In this document: positions 38,831 to 49,057 of the stretch, piece after piece
Position numbering within the stretch: position 1 is the first letter of the stretch
Layout of the letters: each line of letters starts with the position of its first letter
From: Mallotus nudiflorus
Taxonomy: Eukaryota; Streptophyta; Magnoliopsida; Malpighiales; Euphorbiaceae
Assembly: GCA_947683625.1 (NCBI GenBank)
Contig: CANTUR010000130.1
Location: 868,001-932,000, forward strand
DNA length: 64,000 nt
Reading direction: 5' to 3'
Notes under the pieces: model-generated
Databases searched by the model: none
Seen by the model: the letters and a program-made list of their open reading frames with translations, nothing else
Told to the model about the DNA's origin: nothing
Position numbers and translations under genes: made by a program

Positions 38831-39034
38831 TGCCTATGCCTAAAATGATATTTCACCGCACACTTCGTATAAAGATATTTCCCATGTTTCCGCCTACAAA
38901 ATTCCATTTTATGTTCGAATTGTGGTCTTTGTGCCTATGCCTAAAATGATATTTCACCACACATGTATACAGATATTTCCCATGTTTCCGTTTACAAAAG
39001 ATCCATTTTATGTTCTAATTGTAGTCTGCTGCAA
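38831..39034. repeat. Tandem duplication of about 101 bp
   Basis: Copies at 38831-38931 and 38932-39034. Both begin tgcctatgcctaaaatgata, continue tttcacc(g/a)caca and end ttccattttatgttc(g/t)aattgt. They lie in the 3' flank of the HSF gene. Confidence 0.9.
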
Positions 39035-39890
39035 ACATATTCCCATCATGATGCTAATAATACTTCTATTATTGAGGAAGGGAAACTAACTATTCAATTT
39101 CTTATCTTACCGCCCACAATGCCTATTGGAGGCTTGACTTCACCTTCAAAACCAAAACCTCACAAACATGATGCAGCCTACCCTCACAAGTTTATTACTT
39201 ATGACCAAATCTTAATTAAAAAAACAAAACAAAACAAAACTTTGAGCTTATTTGAAGATATTAAAAAGGGTAATGTACTTGTAAGGAGCTTTAAAAGCTA
39301 ATTTGCTCCAAATATAAATTAATTTGCACCATTATACGCATTTTTCTTTATAGATTATAAAAATAAGGACTTAAAGCAAACTTGTATATTTTTGTTCAAG
39401 GTCTTAGCTTTTCAATACATTAAAAGCTTTCAACACAGAACATAGCCACCGCTTAACCTTTCAGTTTCAGACAGCATAACCAATATATGTATATATATAA
39501 ATTTAAAAAAAAAAAAAAAAAAAAGATGTCGGACTTTTACCAGCCTTTGAGCAAAAGGCCACCAAAATTGGAGTTTCTATTTTTCTTCCTCGCTCGTGCT
39601 GCACCGTTTTGAGAACTGTAAATCGCTCCTTTTTCACCTCTGTTTCTTTTGTTTTACAGTAATGAAAAGTTGACTCTTCATTATCCGCGGAGGCCATCGA
39701 CTTGACTGTTCACTGTCCATACAAGACAAATCCAATTTTGAGAAACAACCAGAACGATTCCTCCTTTCCCAGCTGACACGTGTCGTCTATCCCTTTTTCT
39801 TTTCCTTCTCCTGCACATCATCAGGCATCACGTCATCCTCCAATCAATCAACAAATAATAATATGTTCAATTTGATTTGATTCATCCATT
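39035..39890. other. 3' flank of the HSF gene
   Basis: No other gene seen. It contains an acaaaacaaaac run near 39222-39240 and an A-homopolymer at about 39507-39524. The segment closest to 39890 is probably the HSF 3' UTR. Confidence 0.5.
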
Positions 39891-40990
39891 TTATTTCCCC
39901 AGCTCTAGCCACGTTGGATCATTATGATCTTTTTGCCTAACACTGTTCTTCCTATCTAACGGCTCTGATTTTACATCAGATCCGAGCTCATACTCTTGCG
40001 ACTCCTGCTGATTACTACTCCCTTGTCTCTCCTCTTCCTCCTCTCTTCTCATTCTCTTCACCCCAATCGAAACTCCGAATAACCTCGGGCTTAAATCCTC
40101 CTCAACCGCCGTCGATGACGGCGGTGTAACCACCGGGTCTTTAGGCTGCGAAGCCGTCTGTATTGCCCGTGACAAATTTAACGACTTATTATTGTTGTTG
40201 TTATCGTGAAGACCATTACTTAATTGACCAGAAGAATAATTAGTCATTAATGAAAGTATATTATTACACAATCCTTTTAATTGAGTCAACTCTTGACTCA
40301 GCTGCGCGTTCTCTTTCCTCAACCTTTCATTTTCCTCTAGAATCTCCGGCGTCGTAGTACAGCTTGTCGTAAGAAGAAGCGAAGCAGTAGCAGCTAAGGC
40401 TGCCGCCGGCGCTACCGGAGATGAATTCGAGGAGATTAACTGCTCCTCGCTCGAATTTGAAGGTGAGACCGCATGCGCCAGCGCTGGAGCTGCAGCAACG
40501 GTCACCGTCGGAGCTGTGGCCGTAGCTCCCGTTGTCGGAGAGATTTTCCGACGCTGGATATCGCGGAGGAGTTCTTTTTCTCCTCTTTTGAAGCAATCGT
40601 TAGCGAATTCCCAACGATCTGGCACTACTTTTCTAAATCCCTGAATCAAATGCATGAAGAAAACTGAAACAAACCGCAAACAACAACAACAAAAACAAAA
40701 ATTGAAAATAAAGATTTAATTACGTAAGTGTTAAGCTGGCGAACGAAGCTGGAGAAGTTGTTATGTTTAAAGTATTTAGGGAGCAAGTCTCTGGCGAATT
40801 CAGCAGGACGCCAGACGATGAAGGTTGATCCATCATCGTTCCATGAAATTAAATCATCCACGGAAGTGTCATCTACGAGCTGATAAGTTTTTGTGAGAAA
40901 TGGCGTTGGTATGGATCTTTGTGAGTCTGCTCCACCACCACCTCCTCCTCCTCCTGAGGCGGGTGATTCTGCGGTCTGTTCCAATGGCAT
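39891..40990 (-). CDS. HSFB2B: Class B heat-shock transcription factor (HSFB2b type)
   Basis: Two exons on the minus strand, 40990-40724 and 40640-39891, with an 83-bp intron inside the DNA-binding domain after RQLNTY, the position conserved in plant HSFs. The product is 338 residues. ATG 40990 gives MPLEQTAESPAS then a Gly run. DNA-binding domain about 27-120: [55 protein letters not shown]. The oligomerisation heptads (ILEENERLRKENAQLSQELT) are at about 189-208. The class B repressor motif LFGV is at 276-279 and a basic nuclear-localisation cluster KRMRR at 284-288. The C-terminus WLELGK is diagnostic of the B2b group. Class B HSFs lack an activation domain and act as repressors or attenuators in heat and defence responses. 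Upstream heat-shock elements suggest HSF control. It is intact. Confidence 0.96.
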
Positions 40991-41439
40991 CACGGTGGTT
41001 CCGTTTCAGATCCGAACCCTGAGAAACCAGCAGCTATTGTTATAGATATTTAACAGAAGAAAAATAACCGCTAGTTTTTGTCCTTTCCTGAACTGAAACT
41101 GATTGAAGGAAACAAGAAATGTAATGGCAGTTTCATGAACAATTATTAAGATAAGAACAGTCAAACCAAAAACAAAGAGAAGTTAATAAAAAAAATTACA
41201 CAAACAAATACCTGAGAGAAAGAAAATGAATCAGGAAGTCTTTTTCTTAGGAAAAAAGAGCGGAATAATTTTCTGAGCAACCAAACAGGAACAGAAAACA
41301 GGAAGAATCAGCAAGTTCATTACTAAAGAGATGAAACAATTGCTGAAGGAGCAAAACAAGAAAAGGCTACACGTGAATGATCTCTTCAGAATTCACGGAA
41401 AGAGAATGGAGGAAGGAGAAATGAGTTAGGTTTTGTTGT

Positions 41440-41452
41440 TTCTAGAAGGTTC
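41440..41452. promoter_or_regulatory. Heat-shock element, proximal
   Basis: TTCtaGAAggTTC is a perfect three-unit HSE about 450 bp upstream of the HSF start codon, near the presumed transcription start. Confidence 0.7.
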
Positions 41453-41674
41453 TGGGTTGGGTGGAGTAAATGATAAGGAGAAGAAAAGAGAAAAAAATAA
41501 AATAAAAAAGAAATCGTGGGTTCGAGAAGGAAAGCGAAACACACGCACAACAAATTAAAAAAAAAATAAATAAATAAAAAGCGTGATTATTTTTTTAATT
41601 AATTTTCTTTTTAAGAAAAGAGCAAAAGGTACAGGGCCCACATATTGACAGAAAAGCAAGGAAGGCGCCAGAAG

Positions 41675-41815
41675 TTCCTTTCCAGAAACTTCTCTACAAT
41701 TTCATACGTCGTCGTTTTACTATGAGCAAAAGAATTTTTACCGTTACGTTGGTTGGACACACTTGTCGATCTAGTCACGGAGGTTAGCCCCTCCCGAATA
41801 TTTTCCTAAATGTGT
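41675..41815. repeat. Duplicated segment 2, HSF-side copy
   Basis: Counterpart of 34449-34595; distal promoter of the HSF gene. Confidence 0.9.
41680..41692. promoter_or_regulatory. Heat-shock element, distal
   Basis: TTCcaGAAacTTC is a perfect three-unit HSE about 690 bp upstream of the HSF ATG. An adjacent gaagttcc at 41671-41678 adds imperfect half-sites. It is conserved in the duplicated fragment at 34455-34467. Confidence 0.7.
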
Positions 41816-41864
41816 TTGGGTCGTCCGATGGATTGACCATACACATTAACAAAATAACAATGAC

Positions 41865-42500
41865 CTGCCTCTTCGTGTTAATTGTTGTTGATGTGGCTAA
41901 TGAAAATAAAGCTGCCTGCCTATTAATTTACCTATTGTTTAGGGACCATTTGAATAGAATTTTTATTAATAATAATTATTATGTAAATTTGAATTTAAAG
42001 ATAAATAAAAAACAAAAATATTATCTAACTAACACATTTTTATTAAAATGATTGTAATATTTTTCGTGACATTTAAAGGTGTGTAATTTTATTTTTGAAC
42101 ACTTTAATACAATATCAATTGATATTGTCATTATTTCATAATAAATTTTTAATATAACAATAATTTTCAATAATAAAAATATTTTACATATAATTTACTA
42201 TCAATATAATTATTTTAATAATTTTAAAAGTATTATAAATTTATTTTTAAATTTAAATATTTTTATTTTTAATAAAATAAAAAAATTTATCTTATTTTTA
42301 TTAATTGTGAATTTATTTTAATTAATTAGATGCTATACAACTTAATAAATAATTTTTTATTAAAAAATTAATGTTATTTAACATTATATCATATTATATA
42401 ATCCTAATAATATTACTAAATAAAATACTAAAATATAAATAAAATTAAAATTAAAATTATAAATATTTAAATATTACAAAAAATACTACGACCATATTTG
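41865..42500. repeat. Duplicated segment 0, HSF-side copy
   Basis: Counterpart of 37575-38140. The 4.2-4.3 kb offset equals the offset between the two segment 1 copies, which points to one tandem duplication event. Confidence 0.9.
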
Positions 42501-43140
42501 ATTCACTTAATACATTAACAATAAAATAACTATTTTATAAGAAATAACTATTCTTTTCTTTATTTCAAATTTTATTATGAAATACCAATTTTATAGAATA
42601 AATAATAGATATTCTTTACTTTAAAAATAAATTATTTTCACTTTTATCTCTTATCAAATCTATGAGTAAAGACAAACGTAGGAGACTCACTTAGAGATTT
42701 CATAAAAAATTTAATAATTTTTTACGTTTTGAATTTTTTTTCTTTTTATCTCTTTTGGATAAATTGACATTTTTTAATTTTTTATCCCTTAATAATGGTT
42801 AACTGCTTACAAAATAAATTAACATTTTAGATTTTTTTCTTTTTCAATACTTTACGTTATTTTTATTTTGTAAAAAAATATTTTTATTTTTCAATTTTCT
42901 AAAAATAATTTAGCAAGATGGAATTAATAATTTTAATTTTTTAATGTATTAAAATTTCTAAAAATATTTTTAACGATTAAAGTAAGATACAACCTAAAAT
43001 AAATTAACCACAATGGTATAATATATAGTTCTATTACTGTGCAATGACATATTTACATTCATTTTAGAATTTGTATGTGCATACATTATTTTATATATAT
43101 ATTTTATAATTTTTTAAATTTAAAAATGAAAGTCATCTAA
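42501..43140. other. AT-rich intergenic stretch
   Basis: No gene or repeat recognised between the duplicated block and the start of the old LTR. Confidence 0.5.
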
Positions 43141-43318
43141 TGTTATGATCCAGTATTTTAAATAAAATAATATTATTGTAAAATATACAGTGTTAATAAT
43201 TTTAAATTTTAATTATATATTATTATTGTTAATTGTTAATATTATTTATGTATTTTATTCTAAGAGATTTGTTTACATAAAATAATTTGTTTTATGTGGG
43301 ATTATTTGACAATATTAA

Positions 43319-43406
<88 letters not shown>

Positions 43407-45752
43407 CATCATCATCATTGTTATTAATAATAATAATATTATTGTTGTTGTTGTTAACATTATTATTGTTGTTGTTATTGTTATTATTATTATTATTGTT
43501 AAATTAGTTGAAGGGAAAATTAGTAATTTTATAATTAAATAAAAATATATATAGAAAAGTCAAAAAGCAGTCAAACGGGTCAAATTCTTTCTTTTTCTTC
43601 TTCGGCCAGTTGCCTTTCGTATCCAACTGTCACCATCGAGCACCGCCACCTCCAACTTCCTCCATATGTCACCAGCCACCAGTAGAGCAGCCGGGAATTG
43701 CCGAAATCGCCGGGAGCAAAAAGTGACTGAAAGTTTAAGCTTCAACACGCCGGTGAAGATTCCGGCCGCTTTAGGACTTCGGACTAGACTCTTTTGAACA
43801 CTTTTCCATTGGTGAGCCCATTTTCGAGCTCTGTTTGAGCTCAAATCCTTTAGATTTTTAGATATCTTCAATTTGTAGTTTATTTATTTTAGGGTTTTTA
43901 ATTTTTTCGAACTTGATTATGTTTGATTTATGCAAACTTGCTTAAGAAATGTTGATTGTAGTAGCTTAAGCTTCTTAAATATATTTTTTGTGTATTTTTT
44001 TTGAATTAATTTGAATTTTGGGTAATTTTTTATTATTTTAATATTAAATATTGAATTTTTGATAATTATATTAATTAATTATTTTTAATGAAAATTTAGT
44101 TAAATTAGTGTTAGTAATTTGAGTTAATAATTTTAGAATTATTAAAATATTTTTTGGTGAATTAATATAATTTTTGAGAATATTATTTATATTATGTAAA
44201 TTTTGTATTTATGAGTTAATTGTGTAATTTTGTGGAAATTATAGTTAAATAATATGTTTTAGATGGTTTTAGAATTATATAGGATATTAAAATGATTTTT
44301 GTAAATTATTTACTATTTTTAACTAATTAATACCAATTTTCAAAAATTATTCTCAAATAATATATTATTTACTATTTTGGTGATTAAATGGATTTTTAAT
44401 TACTTTTAATATATATTTAGGCTATTTAAGCTATTTGAGTATAAAAAAGTGAATTTTTTACTGTTTTATTTTGAATTATTAAAAAATTGGATTTTTATTA
44501 AGATTATATTATTATTTGAGATTTTTATTTAATTATTGTGAAAATAATTATATTTAGTGATTTAATGTTTAAATATATTATATTTTGGTATTTTGAAGAT
44601 ATTTATGGAATTTAATGATTTTTAGTATATTTATTATTATTTTTTTATATTTTTAATGAATTGTGAACCTCAGTTGAAAAATTGTGCAGTTTAGGATTCC
44701 AACCTGAAGTGTTGGGCCTTGTGTGTTAAAAGTGCGTTTTTCTTGCAAAATTGGCTTTACTTTTTATTAGAGAGATGTCCGTTTTACAGAGGATGTTCTA
44801 CTGAATTTTCGATATAATTTTTATAAAACGTGACATCGATTCGATTCTAAATTTCTATGTTTATCTGAGTTTTGTATTCTTAGATTGAGTCTCTTTTAGA
44901 AGTATAAGTTAGGAATTTATTCTGATTATTATTATTTATTATTTTTTAGTTACGTTGAGACCAAAACCTATCAGACTGAACCTGTTGAGTCAATATTGAG
45001 AAGCGTAAACTTGTGAATTATTATCTTATATATGCATTGCATGTAGAATGCATAAAAATTAGCATCCATGAATTTTAAAATGAAATTGAATATGAATATT
45101 TCTTTAAATGTAAAATATATTTTTGATATACTTTTAGTATATTTTAACATACGTGCAACATGTATATATTTGATATATTTATAACATGCAATCAATATAT
45201 TTATGATATATTTATAGTTTATTTCTGGTATATTTGTGACTTATATATTTGAAATATTTTTAGTATACCTCCAGCATACAATTGATATATTTTATGTATA
45301 TGATGGGTATATATTGCTATAAATGGATGCTATTACATTTAAATTATGCATTTTTTTTATTTTAATAATTATTAAGTTTATTTGAAGGATATCAATAGAA
45401 TGTGCTACATAGTGGGCAGCGTTAGGACTGTGTACATACCGGTGTGATAGATTTTAGGGTTGAGTTATACAATCACTTGAGGTGATTTTTATTTGATTGA
45501 TTATTTGAGATTGATGTGATTGAGTAGTGTGATTGCGAGAGCTCAGTTGACTTAATGTCTCGAGATCAGTCACATTGACAGTGAGACTGCAGGAGCTCGA
45601 TTGACTTAGTGTCTTGGGGCTAGTTTACTGTCCAAAATGGAATAAAAGAATTAATTTGGAATTAAGTGAGCCTTTATGGCTAGAGAGATATTTTTAGTTG
45701 AGATTGCGAATAATTAGGGTTCGATTTGATCTTTCATTCAAATAAATATTTT
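43141..45752 (+). mobile_element. Old, divergent gypsy LTR fragment, interrupted by the young element
   Basis: It aligns in order with most of the young LTR, from the first base to about 2.5 kb into it. The start tgttatgatccagt...atacagtgttaataat matches tgtaatatcccgtg...atacagtgtcaataat. The gagctc...ggtgag segment is at about 43809, agagagatgtccgttttaca at 44769-44788 and ggatatcaatagaa near 45388. The paired ggagctc...gttgacttagtgtct segment and gtgagcct(t/g)tatggctagag then run to 45752, where the young element's TG begins. The remainder of this LTR should lie beyond the window. Confidence 0.85.
43321..43500. repeat. (AAT)n/(ATT)n palindromic microsatellite
   Basis: About 13 AAT units are followed directly by about 15 ATT units, then mixed ATC, GTT and ATT units. 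The AAT and ATT runs are reverse complements and can form a long hairpin. It lies inside the old LTR and is absent from the young ones. Confidence 0.95.
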
Positions 45753-48700
45753 TGTAATATCCCGTGTTTTTAAAAAAATATTTTTACACTGTACCGAGAT
45801 ATACAGTGTCAATAATTTTTATGCATTATACGATATTTTTATGAGTTGATATGTATTTTAAACCTATTTTAATTACTGTCTATTATTTTCAGTGTCTTAC
45901 GTAAAATTTTCCCGGGACTTTCATTTTCGGGGAAATTTTCACGTAAACAATTTATTATTAATTATGTTAAATGTATTTACGGGTTTGCATGAACTCATAC
46001 ATATTTTTAAATTATTAAATAAAGCTTGTGTGTGTATATTTATTTAATTAGGGTTTATTATTACCCTAATATTTTATTATTTATTTATTATTATTTGATT
46101 ATTTTATTTATTATTAAATTATTAAAATTTATTATTTATTAATATTTAATTATTTTAATTTATTTTATTTTTTTTTCTTTTTCTTTTTTTTTTCTTTTTC
46201 TTTTCCTTTCTCTTTCCTTTTCTTCTTTTTCTTTTTCTTCTTCTTCTTCTTCTTCTTCTTCTTCTTCCCGTGGGTGCCCGACGCCACCACCAATTTTCTC
46301 ACCGCCGTTTCTCCCTCCTCCGGCCACCGTTTTCGACACCGCCGGTCTCTATCTTCTCCTTGAGCTCCGGTGAGTGTTATTCTAGCTTTGGTTTGAGCTA
46401 AAATGGTCTAGAATTGCTTAGGTTTTGATTTGAATATTTCGGCCACTTTTGGTTTTTGATTTTTTTGAGCTTTGATTTGGATGATTCATGGAAACTTCCT
46501 TCACAAATGTTGTTCCTGGTAGCTTAATCTTCATGTATGAATTTTTGTAGAATTTTTGGAGATTGTTTGGATTTTTGGGTATTTTTGAATATTTTAATAT
46601 TATTTTCGAATTTTCGGAAATTAATTATTTAAATTATGAAATTGGAGTTTATGGTTGAATTGGGTGTTGAAGTGAATTATAGGAATTTATTTGGAATTTT
46701 TATGAATTTCTAAGTATTTATTTTTAATTATTGAAGTTTATGTGATTTTGTAAAATTAAGTTAATTGTGTTGTTATTTGAATTTAATTGGTTAATTGGGT
46801 TTAATTATTGATATTATTGATAGATATGTTGAGAAAATTAATTTTGGATAATTGTATGATTTTTGGTGAATTTTTGAAGTAATTTAGGTATATATATATA
46901 TATAGGGGTATTTTGGTAATTTTACCCTAAATTGTCTAAAAATGTAATTTAATTGGTTTTAATATTTATTTAAGGTATAAAAATGATTTCTACAAAACAT
47001 TTAGTATTTTTAACTAATTAAAACTATTTTCCGGGAATTATTTTCAATTATATATATAATATACGGTTTTTCTAATAAAATGAGTTTTAATCGATTTTTA
47101 CAGTGTTTCAAGATTTATTATGTAATTTCTACGTATGAAATGTATTTTTATGATTTAAGGATATTTTTGGTATATTTGAATATATATTCTGTGTTTGTGG
47201 ACCCCGGTCGACAGATTGTAGTCTGGAGTCCGACCGAGGGGTTGTGATTGATTGTGGTGTTTATTTTTGAAGTGTATTTTCTTTGCAGGGTCGGCTCTAC
47301 TCTTTTGAGTAGAGAGATGTCCGTTTTACAGGGGAGGTTCTGCCGGATTTCCGGTAGAATTCTCGTAAAACGTGATATCCAGTCGAACCCTAATTTCCGA
47401 TTCTGTGTTGAATACTCTAGATTTAATTCTAGGATTTCTGTTAGGGTTATTCTGATGTCGATTAATTATTTCTTGTTAGTTGCGCCGAGACCGAGGGTTA
47501 GTGGACCAGGCCCGTCGGACCTGTCTCGTGGAGCGCATTAGGTGAGTTACTATATTATATATATATGCTTAGGATGCATGATTTAGAAAATGCATGTTTT
47601 ATTTTGATTAAATGTGCATAAATAACATGATTTATATTCAAGTATATTTTTGGTATATAATAAATTATATACATGTTTTATTAATAAAATATATTTAAAA
47701 TGTTTTTAAATATATTTTTAGTTTAATTCATGATTTGATTAGATTTATTTGACATATATATACTCAAAATATACCTGGTTTATGTTTGGTATATTTTCGG
47801 TATATATATGGTTTATATTGCTATTTTATTTATATCCATGCATCATTTATTTTTGTGAATGAATGTTTTATATTTAAGAATGAAGGATATCAATAGAACG
47901 TGCTACCTAGTGGGCAGCACTAGGACCGAGTACGTACCGGTACGCCTATAGTTTTAGGCTATATACTAACTTATTTGTGGATATTGATTTGATTATGATT
48001 ATTGATATATGTGAGATGTGGTTTGTGGGTGTGATTGCTGGAGCTCGGTTGACCAAGTGTCTCGGGGCCAATCACACTGGCAGTCAGACTGCTGGAGCTC
48101 GGTTGACTTAGTGTCTCGGGGCCAGTCTACTGTCTAAATGGATTAAGTGGATATATTTGGATTAAGTGAGCCTGTATGGCTAGAGTGTTGTTTAACACTA
48201 TTTTCTGAGGTTGCGATATTCTAGGGTTCTATGCGATCCTTCATAAAAGTTGATTTTCAGACAAAATATATAAAATGATTTTTCTGCATCTGTATGAACT
48301 TGCCTGTATATATACATATTACTCATATACTGTTGACTGTATGCATTATCACTTAGAGTGTATGTATATATACTATAGTAATTCACTCAGTGAGGTCTGA
48401 CTCCCCTCCGTTGACTATTTTTCAGGAGAGTCAACTTCCTCAGACCTCAGTAGCAGGTCGATACGCCGGATTTCTTCCGCCCCGGCTTCTTTATGTAAAT
48501 TGTATACTTGAGTCTTATTTATTTTATCTAGACACTGCAGTAGTTGTGATTTTCAGCAGTTGTGAAATAAAATATTTGTTTTAAAGAGATGTATTATAGT
48601 AAAACTGGATTTGTATAAAGATTATACATTTATGAGATTATATATGCGATGTGATGAGTTTTGAATTAATCCAGTTGATATGGATGATATTGTCATATTT

Positions 48701-48843
48701 ATGATTTTTATTTTCCGCTGCATATTATATTTTTATGGCTATTATTGCATATTTATTTTATTTTTAGGCTTGCTACGGGTTCCGGATTCGAAAGAATTCC
48801 CGTTCCCTAGCGCCGGTCATGGCCCCTGTTTTGGGTCGTGACA
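45753..48843 (+). mobile_element. LTR 1 of the tandem Ty3/gypsy element
   Basis: 3091 bp, beginning TGTAATATCCCG and ending GGGTCGTGACA, so it has TG...CA ends. It is followed by four bases and then the primer site. It contains a pyrimidine tract of about 100 bp ending in (CTT)n (about 46166-46268), a GC-rich leader-like stretch after it, and a nested hairpin at 47295-47372. No TSD can be confirmed; the five bases before it are atttt. The other LTR copies start at 53864 and 61968. Confidence 0.95.
47295..47372 (+). other. Nested inverted-repeat module in LTR 1
   Basis: CTCTACTC-tttt-GAGTAGAG (47295-47314) is a perfect 8-bp hairpin. It is followed by CGTTTTAC (47322-47329) paired with GTAAAACG (47365-47372), enclosing a small ccgg...ccgg foldback. 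The same module occurs at +8104 and +16208. Confidence 0.7.
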
Positions 48844-48847
48844 AAGT

Positions 48848-48859
48848 TGGTATCAGAGC
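48848..48859 (+). other. Primer-binding site (tRNA-iMet type), unit 1
   Basis: TGGTATCAGAGC, complementary to the 3' end of plant initiator tRNA-Met, lies four bases after the LTR 1 end. It primes minus-strand DNA synthesis. Confidence 0.93.
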
Positions 48860-49057
48860 GAAGTTCGTATCAGAGTGGAGTTCTGTGTCAGGGCTTAGTT
48901 TTGTGAGTTGTGGCCCTAGTTTTAAAGTTGTGTTTTCTGTTGGACTACTGCAGTGTATTAGGTTCGAGTATGTCTTGATAAGTATTCCTTGCTTTAGTTT
49001 TCAGCGTTATTCCTCCGTTGTCTGTTTTGTCTGAATCTTTCCGTTTGTCTTTTCAGA

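Noticed and set aside
43294..43542. 82-codon open frame that is mostly poly-isoleucine
   Set aside because: It is a translation of the ATT microsatellite, not a gene.
47248..47541. 97-codon frame present in all three LTRs
   Set aside because: It recurs only because the LTRs are duplicates; it starts at TTG, has no known domain and overlaps the hairpin block.
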